This document shows, piece after piece, positions 7,118 through 14,873 of a stretch of 27,782 nucleotides of DNA; within the stretch, counting starts at the first letter, position 1; the number at the start of each line of letters is the position of its first letter. The stretch lies in the NCBI GenBank assembly GCA_913050645.1, contig CAJXAG010000007.1, forward strand, positions 1-27,782. Reading direction: 5' to 3'. The stretch comes from an uncultured bacterium. Its GTDB lineage: Bacteria; Patescibacteriota; Minisyncoccia; Phycocordibacterales; UBA918. Position numbers and translations under genes: made by a program. Below the pieces are notes generated by a model. The model had not been told where the DNA came from. It saw nothing but the letters and a program-made list of their open reading frames with translations, and ran no database searches.

Positions 7118-8053
7118 TTATGCACGATGCCAATCTGTCGTCAGTGTAATACCTTCTTCAAAAGAATGAGTCGGTGAATACCCGAGCATACGTTGGCACT
7201 TTTCAGTATTAGCAGGGTTACGTGCAGGATCACCCTGTAGCGGATCAAGATGCTCTACACGAAGCTTTTTACCCACAACCTCTTCTACAAGCTTCACAAT
7301 TGCGTTAATACTAACTTCATTCGGATTTGCTACATTAATCACCTCCCCTACCGCACCTTCATTCACGGAAGCTCGGGCAACACACTCAGCGACATCCTCT
7401 ACATAGCTAAAATTACGCATCTGCTCTCCATCACCATACACCTCGATAGTTTCATCTCGCAACGCTTTGTGTATAAATTTTGCTACCACCCCCGCCTTAT
7501 CAATATGCCCAAGTTGCCTCGGACCATACACACTAAAGAAACGAAGTGATACTGTTTCTAAGCCAAACAACTCATAATAGGTTCGGGCGTAGTGCTCGCT
7601 AGTCAACTTACCAACACCGTATGGATGCGGTGGTGCAAGTTCCATATCTTCGCGTAATAGCACGTCTCGCTGGTTCGCGTATACTGATGATGAAGAAATA
7701 TTTACAAACCTTCCTACAGAATGTTTCCGTGCTGCTTCAAGGCAATTGAGCGCACCAGTAATGTTTACCTCATTTGCTTCAATCGGATTTTCTATACTGC
7801 GCTGCGCTCTATTCATGGCCGCCAAATGAACAACCACATCAACACCTGCAAAGTGATTCTCGATCGCATCGTATGATCGTATATCCTCTACAACAACATC
7901 AACCCCGAGATCTTCTAGAAAAGCTACGTTGTTATCACCAATCGATAAATTATCCAAAGCTACAACCTTCGCACCTTTCGACACAAGTAATTTACATAAA
8001 TTTGACCCGATAAATCCAGCTCCACCGGTAACTAAGTACATTTTATTTTTCAT
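7118..8053 (-). CDS. NAD-dependent nucleotide-sugar epimerase/dehydratase (extended SDR)
   Basis: An extended short-chain dehydrogenase. The NAD site TGGAGFIGSNL begins about six residues from the start, DNLSIG follows for the adenosine ribose, VVHLAAMNR is the conserved NxA-like region, and the catalytic Ser (ISSSSVY) and Tyr/Lys pair (PYGVGK) are intact. The C-terminal part has the substrate-loop features RFFSVYGPRQ and GDGEQMRNFSYVEDVAE. It resembles GalE/WbpP/UDP-glucuronate 4-epimerase relatives. Possible starts are 8056, 8053 or 8041; all overlap or abut the dehydrogenase stop (ATGATGAAAAATAA context), so translation is coupled. With the dehydrogenase next door, C4-epimerisation of a UDP-uronic acid is plausible, but a neutral-sugar substrate cannot be excluded. 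Confidence 0.9.
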   Translation of the reverse strand: MKNKMYLVTGGAGFIGSNLCKLLVSKGAKVVALDNLSIGDNNVAFLEDLGVDVVVEDIRSYDAIENHFAGVDVVVHLAAMNRAQRSIENPIEANEVNITGALNCLEAARKHSVGRFVNISSSSVYANQRDVLLREDMELAPPHPYGVGKLTSEHYARTYYELFGLETVSLRFFSVYGPRQLGHIDKAGVVAKFIHKALRDETIEVYGDGEQMRNFSYVEDVAECVARASVNEGAVGEVINVANPNEVSINAIVKLVEEVVGKKLRVEHLDPLQGDPARNPANTEKCQRMLGYSPTHSFEEGITLTTDWHRA

Positions 8054-8897
8054 CATAGTTTTCACCATACACTGACGCAAGCAAATGCAGATCCTTGTTT
8101 GTTGCAGTTAATAATTCCACGTTTTTCTTCTCAAGTGCATGCAGCACATCAAGACCCAGCGGATCATCCATGGCCCCTGTATACATATGTCTGAATGCGG
8201 CCATGTCCTTAATAAAGCAATTTCCACCAGCACCTCTACCTTTATTATGCACAGGATCGTTATAGTACGGTGACATCATGCTATCACGATCCATCATCGC
8301 CTTCACCTCACCCCAGTCACAGTCGTGCTTCTGTGCAACTTCGTACAACAGGTTTGCTAAAATGACCCTAAAGTACCCGTTAAGGTTATGTGCATACTTA
8401 AACAATTCAGCAGACTGTGAAGATATGATAAAAGCATGTTCAGACTTTGGCAAGATACCTAAAACTTCATTTGCTGCTGCCTTGTGCTTTTCTGTATCAA
8501 GTGGTATCCCGATTATGTTCATTATTGGATTTGCAACATCTTCTGCAGCTGTCCTCTCTGAGAGAAACTCTGGTGAAAACAAAAAAGTTTTTTTAGGGTA
8601 CTTCGCCTGCAACTCACTGGTTAAACCTGGGAGTATCGTTGACTTAATGACGACAATCCCCTCGGTAGCAACAAGCCCAAGTGCCGCCTCAATAATTGAT
8701 GCATCAAAACCCTCAGGCGTACTCGGTGTTGGTACAGCAACAAAGACAATGTCGCACTCTGCTATTTCTTTATCATTATTAATATATTCCGGCTCTAATG
8801 AATACCGAACTACTTCATAACCTCGTGCTTCAAAATTATCTGCAGTATTTTTCCCAACAAAGCCCTGTCCTATAGATCCAATTTTCATAAATGACAT
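8043..8897 (-). CDS. Short UDP-glucose/GDP-mannose-type dehydrogenase
   Basis: The family oxidises the C6 of a nucleotide sugar to a carboxylate in two NAD-dependent steps. Visible here: the Rossmann motif GSIGQGFVG at residues 7-15, VPTPST at 55-60, STILPG at 86-91, SPEFLSE at 108-114, the Lys/Asn pair in FKYAHN (K167, N171), and the active-site cysteine C227 in GRGAGGNCFIKD (usual form GFGGSCFPKD). The protein ends at 284 residues, whereas common members have about 400-450: the C-terminal nucleotide-sugar-binding domain is absent. No frameshift is evident since the next gene follows at once. A compact form of the enzyme is more likely than a truncation. GGAGA about 11 bases before the ATG at 8897 is a reasonable ribosome site. 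Confidence 0.87.
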   Translation of the reverse strand: MSFMKIGSIGQGFVGKNTADNFEARGYEVVRYSLEPEYINNDKEIAECDIVFVAVPTPSTPEGFDASIIEAALGLVATEGIVVIKSTILPGLTSELQAKYPKKTFLFSPEFLSERTAAEDVANPIMNIIGIPLDTEKHKAAANEVLGILPKSEHAFIISSQSAELFKYAHNLNGYFRVILANLLYEVAQKHDCDWGEVKAMMDRDSMMSPYYNDPVHNKGRGAGGNCFIKDMAAFRHMYTGAMDDPLGLDVLHALEKKNVELLTATNKDLHLLASVYGENYDEK

Positions 8898-8901
8898 TAT
8901 A

Positions 8902-9663
8902 CTATCTTTCTCCAGTTACAATAAAGCGATCGTCTTCTCTTAAACATTCAAAACGAGGATTATAGTCTATCAAAATTGATTCCACGTCTCTGAGACTATA
9001 ACCATCACCCAAGTCAAAATGTAACTCACCAATTATGGCACCTACTTTTTCAGAAAGTGACGGAAACACATCAAACTCAGCGCCCTCGATATCAAACTTA
9101 AGTACATCAATTTTTTCAATGTTAGCCTGCGCCATAATTGAATCCAAACTCAGCATCGGTACTTTTTCTATTTCAGTAGTGTTACCTCGATCAAGTACAG
9201 AATACCCTAATGAACTAGCTCCTAAGTGCAGATCAATACAGCCATCTTCAGCACCAACTGCTGCCTGAATTGGAATAATGTCAGAATCATGTGATACATG
9301 TTTAAGTATTCGTTTAAAATTCTCTCCAGCTGGCTCTATAACAATAATTTTCGCTTTTGGGTAGCGCAAACGTTAATATAGGGATGTATCACCAAAATGA
9401 CCACCTAGGTCAACGATGCACTTAGGTTCCACTGAGGGAGACCAGGCGTATTCTTCATCAATAAATACCTCATCCAAAACAGCAAGATCCATGGGATACC
9501 ATAAGAACAACCTGGCTACAGTACCATTGTATGTGACAGAAAGCGGAAAGTCACACTTAGCTAATTGTAGTTTCCTACTAAAAACAAAAAAGTAAAGGCA
9601 AAGAGCAGACGAAAAAAGTGAAAGGACCGTTAATTCGAGAAGGCACGAGCAAGTTGTGGAATT
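8902..9663 (-). pseudogene. Broken FkbM-family methyltransferase
   Basis: The 155-residue frame from a TTG at 9369 is only the C-terminal part: RYPKAKIIVIEP, FDIEGAEFDVF and a normal end. Reading upstream in the same frame gives the missing family N-terminus, including DLAVLDEVFIDEEY and the SAM motif IVDLGGHFGDTSLY, interrupted by one in-frame TAA at 9375-9373 just after DTSLY. The frame continues to a stop at 9666-9664 with no ATG before the internal methionine near DLAVLD, so the 5' end also looks lost. FkbM enzymes O-methylate sugars or other hydroxyls. With motif I separated from the rest by the stop, the gene is probably inactive unless the stop is read through or is a sequencing error. 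The 3' end lies 4 bp before the dehydrogenase start. Confidence 0.85.
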
Positions 9664-9698
9664 CTAATGAAAACTCCCCGATGCAAGCATTACCCTCC

Positions 9699-9758
9699 AG
9701 CAACAAAAGACAACAGAAGCTGTGGCCACGGCCACAGCTTCTGTTGTCTTTTGTTGCT
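9699..9758. repeat. 60-bp palindrome with 29-bp perfect arms
   Basis: The arm 9699-9727 (ending GCTGTGGCC) is perfectly complementary to 9730-9758 with only AC between. It lies in the 285-bp gene-free stretch 9664-9948, next to the broken 5' end of the fkbM-like pseudogene. It lacks a clean U-tract directly after the stem, so it is not a standard intrinsic terminator, though transcripts from either side would fold very stably. Confidence 0.95.
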
Positions 9759-9775
9759 TCCGGCGGGGTATCTTT

Positions 9776-9798
9776 AAGAGCTTCGCTCTTTGTTTTTA
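9776..9798 (+). terminator. Terminator-like hairpin with GAGC-TTC-GCTC core
   Basis: AAGAGC (9776-9781) pairs with GCTCTT (9785-9790) around TTC, followed by TGTTTTTA. The 11-base core is identical to that of the terminator at 1150-1174. The U-tract is on the plus strand, where no gene reads into it, so its role is unclear; stem is short. Confidence 0.5.
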
Positions 9799-9836
9799 TG
9801 GAAACCTAGGGTTTTCAAACTTTCCTCTTTTTTTGT

Positions 9837-9866
9837 CCCCGCTGCAGAGCAGACGGGGTATATTTT
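9837..9866 (+). terminator. Hairpin with GGGG/CCCC base near the end of the flippase gene
   Basis: CCCCGCTG (9837-9844) pairs imperfectly with CAGACGGGG (9850-9858), followed by TATATTTTT on the plus strand. Preceding TTTTTTT on its left gives only A's on the minus strand, so termination of the minus-strand flippase operon ending at 9949 would depend on the hairpin rather than on a U-tract. Confidence 0.4.
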
Positions 9867-9948
9867 TGGAATAAAAATGGGTTTCATATTAATCTTCTTA
9901 CCGTACGTCCATAGAGCTATAGACTATAGCAAAACAAAAGTACCTGCA

Positions 9949-11319
9949 CTACGACCGACGATTACGTAAGGTGAGTAAACGCATTATCTTTGCAAAGAGC
10001 ATTCGATCTATTCCATTGACTGTATACAAATCTCGAGCTGAAAAACTGTAATCTGGGAGTTTTCTTTTTAAGACACGGTACCGGGAGTAAGCATACACTG
10101 AGAGTGTGATGAATACCTCAAGAGCGACTCCATACAAACCAAATACCAGAACACACAACGGCAACACAATTAGTATACTCACCATACGTACAATATTTGC
10201 CAAGAACAAACTCTTCTGAAGTCTAAATGTATGAAAGGCAGCTTCATAAACTTTGGCAAATGAATCGGGGATAAGAGCGAACGCTAAAAGGAAGAACAAA
10301 GGAAGTGCTGCAATGTACCCTGGAAAGAAGTGACTAAAGAGCAGTGGCAGAAAGAGCGTAGAGCCTCCAACAATAATAATAAGCAGGAGAATTTGATACT
10401 TCAGTCCATTGTTGAGTAATCGAAAGAGGCGTTTAGGTTCTTCCTTAAACTCCGGAACGATTGGAGCAAGTACTTTTGTAACCGGCGCCAGAGACTGACT
10501 ATGCTGAAAGAGTCCCATTGCCACCGCATAGATTCCAACCGCTTGCGTTCCTAAGAAAAACTGAATAATCCATGGACGAATGTTCTGTCCAGCCTGATGC
10601 AGAGAACTTTGAAATACACTCCACTTTGCATGATGCCGAACAGCAAACATTGGATTCGCAATACCTTCAATAGACCATGGCATCCCGTTAAAATACTTAG
10701 GTGCCAAGAGGAGTGCCCCAGGAAGATACACTAACATCACCACGAAGTCTGTAATAACAAACGCTAGCACAACTCCAAGAGGACCGAGATCCATGTAAAT
10801 TAAGAACATCGAAACGAGTAATAATTTAAATAATTCTTCAATCAGTTTAAAATGAGCAAGAACATCAAACCGATGATAGATGGTATACAACAACACAACC
10901 GATGCTCGAATAGGACCTGCAAAGAAGACAAAAGATAAGACCTGCACCATCGTTACCGCAACAGTCGGAAAAGAGTCCTTAAAAAAAAACACCAACGTAT
11001 TTAGGATCAGAAACGCAAAAATACCTAGCAGTATTTTTAATGACACAAAAGAACTAAACTGGTACCGCATTTTATAAAAATCGGATTTCATCTTATGAGA
11101 AACCAAATCAGCCACCATCACAGGTTGCAAACCCGCAAGACTAAAAACTCCCAGAATCGGCAACATAGACATTGCTAACTCCACCAACCCGTAGTCATAA
11201 ACAGAAATTTGACTGAGGACGACAGCAGTATACACCAAGCCGATTACTTTAACTAAAAAGCTTGATAGTGACGTCCATGCTACGCCATGAGCAATTTTTT
11301 TTACAGTTGACTGTGTCAT
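9949..11319 (-). CDS. Wzx-like polysaccharide flippase (MOP superfamily)
   Basis: The 456-residue protein is strongly hydrophobic, with about 12-14 predicted membrane helices and the start typical of lipid-linked oligosaccharide flippases (GVAWTSLSSFLVKVIGLVYTAVVLSQ, shown only by its pattern: amphipathic start, helix 1, then SVYDYGLVELAM). Residues in helices 1 and 7 carry conserved small and charged positions (for example RPWIIQFFLGTQAVGIYAVA). Wzx proteins move undecaprenyl-linked oligosaccharides across the cytoplasmic membrane. It is the last gene of the operon starting at 15595, 14 bp after the GT2 gene. No polymerase is seen, so polymerisation may be encoded elsewhere or may not occur. 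Confidence 0.88.
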   Translation of the reverse strand: MTQSTVKKIAHGVAWTSLSSFLVKVIGLVYTAVVLSQISVYDYGLVELAMSMLPILGVFSLAGLQPVMVADLVSHKMKSDFYKMRYQFSSFVSLKILLGIFAFLILNTLVFFFKDSFPTVAVTMVQVLSFVFFAGPIRASVVLLYTIYHRFDVLAHFKLIEELFKLLLVSMFLIYMDLGPLGVVLAFVITDFVVMLVYLPGALLLAPKYFNGMPWSIEGIANPMFAVRHHAKWSVFQSSLHQAGQNIRPWIIQFFLGTQAVGIYAVAMGLFQHSQSLAPVTKVLAPIVPEFKEEPKRLFRLLNNGLKYQILLLIIIVGGSTLFLPLLFSHFFPGYIAALPLFFLLAFALIPDSFAKVYEAAFHTFRLQKSLFLANIVRMVSILIVLPLCVLVFGLYGVALEVFITLSVYAYSRYRVLKRKLPDYSFSARDLYTVNGIDRMLFAKIMRLLTLRNRRS

Positions 11320-11333
11320 GCGTTCTATAAATA

Positions 11334-12185
11334 TTAAACCTTATGGCTAAGATAAAGTTTGAGAGAGATACGAAATATAACCCACTGTGAGTAACATTGG
11401 TTTCGGAAATAATACAAGGGTACTATCTGTTTCCAGGGATAAAACATGCGCATTAACACCATGCGATATGTAAAACCAAGAAGACGTTTTATCGGAATCA
11501 AAACACCACTATACAGAAACTGCCCTAGCGTAGTTGGGGGTGCTTGGCTGAGTAAAATTTCAAGACGATAATTTACCGCTTTGCTATATCCTTGAAAATC
11601 AGGTTTACTGAAGGGAACGTACCACTTTCCCGTTAATTTTCGAGTAGGATGTTTTTCGCGATCAAAATCATACCGTTCATGCATCACTTTTTTAAAATGT
11701 CCGCCTATTTTTCTATTAAAGAAACGTACCTGGTAGTTCTGTTTCCATGGTTTGTAAGTGACTGCACCATCGGGACTCTGGTTACCGATAGGGATTTCAA
11801 AAGCCATACAATCCTCAGAATTGCTACTGGTAATAGACCGAATTTCTTCACGGAGTTCATCTGAAATATACTCATCTGAATCTATATACAAAAACCAATC
11901 TTCATTTGCAGCCTCCAGTACAATGTTACGCTCACGCGCAAAATCACAAATAGGATGATTTGGATTATGTCCAGGATTATTCTTTGCATATTGATCAACC
12001 ACCCTACATCCATACTCCCTAGCAATCTCAAGCGTTCTATCTGTACTTCCTCCATCACATAAAACGATATCGGTAAAACCCTCAACACTTTCAAGTGCGC
12101 GACGTATTTTTTTTTCAGAGTTATACGTGAGAATACCGACACTACATCGAATGTGTTTCACTGAATGATTGCTGTGATTAGTCAT
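11334..12185 (-). CDS. Family 2 glycosyltransferase (GT-A fold)
   Basis: A 283-residue GT2 enzyme of the WaaE/LgtF-like kind. The nucleotide-binding start is CSVGILTYNSEKKIRRALES, then DIVLCDGGSTDRT (about residues 40-52), and the metal-binding DxD region FLYIDSDEYIS (about 98-108). A WKQNYQVRFFNRKIG segment and a C-terminal amphipathic or membrane-associated part (QFLYSGVLIPIKRLLGF) follow, as in related enzymes working on lipid-linked acceptors. It is packed 2 bp after the methyltransferase gene and 14 bp before the flippase gene. It would add one sugar to the exported oligosaccharide; donor unknown. Confidence 0.9.
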   Translation of the reverse strand: MTNHSNHSVKHIRCSVGILTYNSEKKIRRALESVEGFTDIVLCDGGSTDRTLEIAREYGCRVVDQYAKNNPGHNPNHPICDFARERNIVLEAANEDWFLYIDSDEYISDELREEIRSITSSNSEDCMAFEIPIGNQSPDGAVTYKPWKQNYQVRFFNRKIGGHFKKVMHERYDFDREKHPTRKLTGKWYVPFSKPDFQGYSKAVNYRLEILLSQAPPTTLGQFLYSGVLIPIKRLLGFTYRMVLMRMFYPWKQIVPLYYFRNQCYSQWVIFRISLKLYLSHKV

Positions 12186-12187
12186 AC

Positions 12188-12886
12188 TTACTTTAACATC
12201 GTTGGAAGCTTCTTCCTGCCATCAGCAAGTTCACAGATGGTGTATTGTTCCGGGTCGTGTGTTTTTTTCAACACGTACACAATTTCGTATGCTATACCAG
12301 GATACTTACGTGGCTGAAATACAATTGGTGTCTTGATGATTCTGAACGAAACACCAACCTCATCGACAACCTCAAAACCTGCCCTATCTGCTATAGTTCG
12401 CATGTTATAACGAGTGAACTCGTAAAAATGTTCCAAAAATTTACTTTTTGCAACTCTGCCCTTAAAAAAATGAAAGAAGGTGTTCAGTGACTGCTCCCAG
12501 TAGTAATTAGGATTGGGCGAAGAAAGCACTACGTACCCATCTTTCTTAACAACCCGATGCAACTCGTTAAGAAGGCCAAGTGGATTTGTAACATGTGCCA
12601 ACACACACCCCATTGTTGCCGCATCAAAAACACCATCTTCGTACGGCAGTGCACAAAGATTAAGATCTACAGTATCAATACGTTCGTAATGTTCAGGATG
12701 ATGTTCAGTATATATATCAACACCAATAATCTCCCCCGTTAAGTGATAGTTCGGGTGCTGTGCATAGCCAACGTCGAGCACTTTTTTTGCTTCGCTATCA
12801 TGTTTATAGAGTGCTTCGGCAATTAACTGCGGCTTGCTGCGCAACCCCTTCTTAGCTAAACCATCTTCAATTTCATTTGTACACAT
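12188..12886 (-). CDS. Class I SAM-dependent methyltransferase
   Basis: A 232-residue Methyltransf_11-like protein. Motif I is VLDVGYAQHP (about residues 36-45), followed by IIGVDIY for the ribose-binding acidic residue, LPYEDGVFDAATMGCVLAHV (about 80-99) and the typical ELHRVVKKDGYVVLSSPNP. GYAQ replaces the usual GCGxG, so the cofactor loop is slightly unusual, but the rest of the fold is complete. It starts 1 bp after the stop of the upstream methyltransferase and ends 2 bp before the GT2 gene, which makes glycan or lipid-carrier modification likely. The target hydroxyl or carboxyl cannot be told from sequence. Confidence 0.87.
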   Translation of the reverse strand: MCTNEIEDGLAKKGLRSKPQLIAEALYKHDSEAKKVLDVGYAQHPNYHLTGEIIGVDIYTEHHPEHYERIDTVDLNLCALPYEDGVFDAATMGCVLAHVTNPLGLLNELHRVVKKDGYVVLSSPNPNYYWEQSLNTFFHFFKGRVAKSKFLEHFYEFTRYNMRTIADRAGFEVVDEVGVSFRIIKTPIVFQPRKYPGIAYEIVYVLKKTHDPEQYTICELADGRKKLPTMLK

Positions 12887-12887
12887 A

Positions 12888-13511
12888 CTACTTTTTTATT
12901 TTTACTACCACCACATTCCAGCCAATGTCTCGAATCTTATTATAAACATATTCAGCATTGAGCACATGCACCTTAGTTTTGAGTGTGCGCCATATTATCT
13001 TTGTTCGCCAAACGTCGTAGAGGGAAATTACAAGGAGTCCTTCTGGTTTAAGGAGCGGAGTATAATGCTCAAGGATGGTTTCATAATTACCGTAAATTAA
13101 TACTTCGCAGAAAACTATAACATCGTACACACTCGTATCTTGTGGAGGTTCATCCATATTCCATTGATGGAAAGTTCCCCACGGAACCTCTACTTTTGCC
13201 TCTTCAATAGCAACGTCAGAAATGTCCGTTCCTATGTACTCAAACGACTCTGCAGAGAGACGCCTGCCGAGAGCTCCGTTACCGCACCCCACGTCCAGTA
13301 CACGTAGCTTTTGTGAAGGATTTTCTTGTTGGATTTTTTTGAGTTCATTTACTACCAAAACAATGTTCGCTTGCTCATGCAACAAAAAATTCCATCTCCC
13401 TTTATCATACTGCTGATCCCATTCTTCCTTGGAGTATTTGATCTTAATCAAACTATCTCCATGCAACATTTTTTTACCAAAACTCCTGACCTTACGAATC
13501 ATACTTTCCAT
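12888..13511 (-). CDS. Class I SAM-dependent methyltransferase
   Basis: A 207-residue protein with an intact SAM motif, RVLDVGCGNGALG (about residues 69-81), then YIGTDISDVAIEEA for the adenosine ribose contact, and YDVIVFCEVLIYGNYETIL followed by LLKPEGLLVISLY. The N-terminal WDQQYDKGRWNFL is common in NodS-like and Methyltransf_12/23-type enzymes that start by positioning the acceptor. Its start lies inside the last codons of the deacetylase gene (13 bp overlap from 13511, or nearly abutting from the ATG at 13502). One of three methyltransferases in the same operon, so the final glycan is probably methylated at more than one place. Confidence 0.87.
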   Translation of the reverse strand: MESMIRKVRSFGKKMLHGDSLIKIKYSKEEWDQQYDKGRWNFLLHEQANIVLVVNELKKIQQENPSQKLRVLDVGCGNGALGRRLSAESFEYIGTDISDVAIEEAKVEVPWGTFHQWNMDEPPQDTSVYDVIVFCEVLIYGNYETILEHYTPLLKPEGLLVISLYDVWRTKIIWRTLKTKVHVLNAEYVYNKIRDIGWNVVVVKIKK

Positions 13512-14293
13512 ATTTTCTTTATAAGAGCATTATATACGACTAACGCTGGAGTAAGTCGTAATTTAAACAAGAGTAATGTAGGAACATTTCTACTTACCTC
13601 TACCCTTTTTAACGCAAAGACATTATCTCCCTGAGAAACAAAACCTGAGGTAATTGCCAAGCCTGCATCGTATCCTGCAACATTCTGAAAGTACTCAACA
13701 ATGTCTTTACTCCTGCGACCTGATGGATACGCAACACATTTTGTGCGCACTCCAAAGTGCAAATAAATAAAGTCTTCACTCTGACGTATTTCAGCATTTA
13801 TAGCTTGATTATCAAATACTTCCGTAAAGTGAGTGTGCGTGTGGCCATGAAGACCCATTTCCATTAACCCTGAATCGAACATCTCTTGTAGCTGAACAAC
13901 ACTCGGTCTCGGCAGATTCCCCAGACTCTCACTTGAAGATAAATCTGTCGTCAAAAACAGAGTGAACGGAATATCATACTTTTTCGCCAAAGGAAAAAAT
14001 TCAGTATAGGTGTCAAGATAGCCATCATCAACGGTAAGTGCGACCGACCCTTTCGAAATCTCCTTTGTTCCCTTTGCATGGGAAACAATATCTGCAAGAG
14101 GAACTATCTGATGCCGCTGCATCAAGTAATGTATTTGCTTACACAAAGCATCGGGATGTACACCATACTGCCATGCTTCTCGATCAAACGAATGATACAT
14201 CAAAATTGCAGGCTTTCTCTGCACCCTCAACATCTTCGCAACAAAAAAGCATACGCTCATTGCAATAATTTTGAGGGCAGCCTTAAACATCAT
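13499..14293 (-). CDS. Polysaccharide deacetylase (CE4, NodB-homology domain), membrane-anchored
   Basis: The frame opens at 14311, but the ATGs at 14293 or 14290 fit better, giving a hydrophobic N-terminal helix (AALKIIAMSVCFFVAKML) that would anchor the enzyme to the membrane. The CE4 motifs are present: TVDDGY with the catalytic and metal-binding aspartates, HGHTHTH with the two metal-ligand histidines, and AYPSGRR as the third motif. These enzymes remove N- or O-acetyl groups from sugars. ILMYHSF near the start is a frequent feature of the family. The gene overlaps the stop of the kinase-like gene by about 11 bp. Whether it acts on the locus glycan or on peptidoglycan cannot be decided; co-transcription favours the former. 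Confidence 0.9.
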   Translation of the reverse strand: MMFKAALKIIAMSVCFFVAKMLRVQRKPAILMYHSFDREAWQYGVHPDALCKQIHYLMQRHQIVPLADIVSHAKGTKEISKGSVALTVDDGYLDTYTEFFPLAKKYDIPFTLFLTTDLSSSESLGNLPRPSVVQLQEMFDSGLMEMGLHGHTHTHFTEVFDNQAINAEIRQSEDFIYLHFGVRTKCVAYPSGRRSKDIVEYFQNVAGYDAGLAITSGFVSQGDNVFALKRVEVSRNVPTLLLFKLRLTPALVVYNALIKKIWKV

Positions 14294-14873
14294 GGTCTCT
14301 AATTGAATCAATGACTAACTGCGTGTTGTCATCAGTTACATACAGAACATCGCACCTGTCTCTAAGTTGTACTTGTAAAAAAACATCAGTGCGCTTGGCG
14401 TGTTCATTCCATGCTGGATTATATTCATTTACAGCCTCTCTATTGCGCGCCCTACTTCGCTCAAGTCGAACTCTCTCTTCTTGTGTCATATGTACAATAA
14501 TTCCCAGCGACCAACTCTTCTTATATATATATGCTATATCATTTTCATTAGATTGTTTATCGAGTAACGAATGTACGTTAGACAACGGTGACTCATCCAC
14601 AAAACACACTCCAGGATGTAGCTCCGCGACCGATAATTTTGCATAGCGTATCACATGATAATTCCAAAAAATGGACAGTTGAGGCCGATACTTCATGACC
14701 AGATACACCCCCTCAAAAAAAAGGATTGGATGGCGCAGGAACCCATAACAGTACCAAAAAAAAATTTTACGCTTATTATTCAAAACAATCTTCGCACCAA
14801 GTTGTTTCTCTACCAATTCATTAATTAGTGTGGTTTTCCCTGTAGCAGGAAGACCCACAAACTCATAAATCAT
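14283..14873 (-). CDS. P-loop kinase-like NTPase
   Basis: A 196-residue protein with a Walker A motif at the very start (GLPATGKTT, residues 7-15), a Walker B-like VCFVDESPLSN (about residues 89-99), and an arginine-rich lid segment (ERVRLERSRARNR) as in small-molecule kinases of the AAA_33/thymidylate-kinase group. A basic patch (RYAKL) and aromatic middle part would make the substrate pocket. It overlaps the preceding methyltransferase by ATGA and the deacetylase by about 11 bp, so it belongs to the glycan operon. A role as a sugar, polyol or lipid-carrier kinase is a guess; the substrate is not recognisable. Confidence 0.7.
   Translation of the reverse strand: MIYEFVGLPATGKTTLINELVEKQLGAKIVLNNKRKIFFWYCYGFLRHPILFFEGVYLVMKYRPQLSIFWNYHVIRYAKLSVAELHPGVCFVDESPLSNVHSLLDKQSNENDIAYIYKKSWSLGIIVHMTQEERVRLERSRARNREAVNEYNPAWNEHAKRTDVFLQVQLRDRCDVLYVTDDNTQLVIDSIRDHDV

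Noticed and set aside
9699..9758. The 60-bp palindrome as a normal intrinsic terminator
   Set aside because: No U-tract follows the stem on either strand, and a 29-bp perfect stem is much longer than a terminator needs; listed as a repeat instead.
9618..9809. 63-codon plus-strand frame
   Set aside because: It runs straight through the 60-bp palindrome and the next hairpin, has no start signal and no protein-like pattern.
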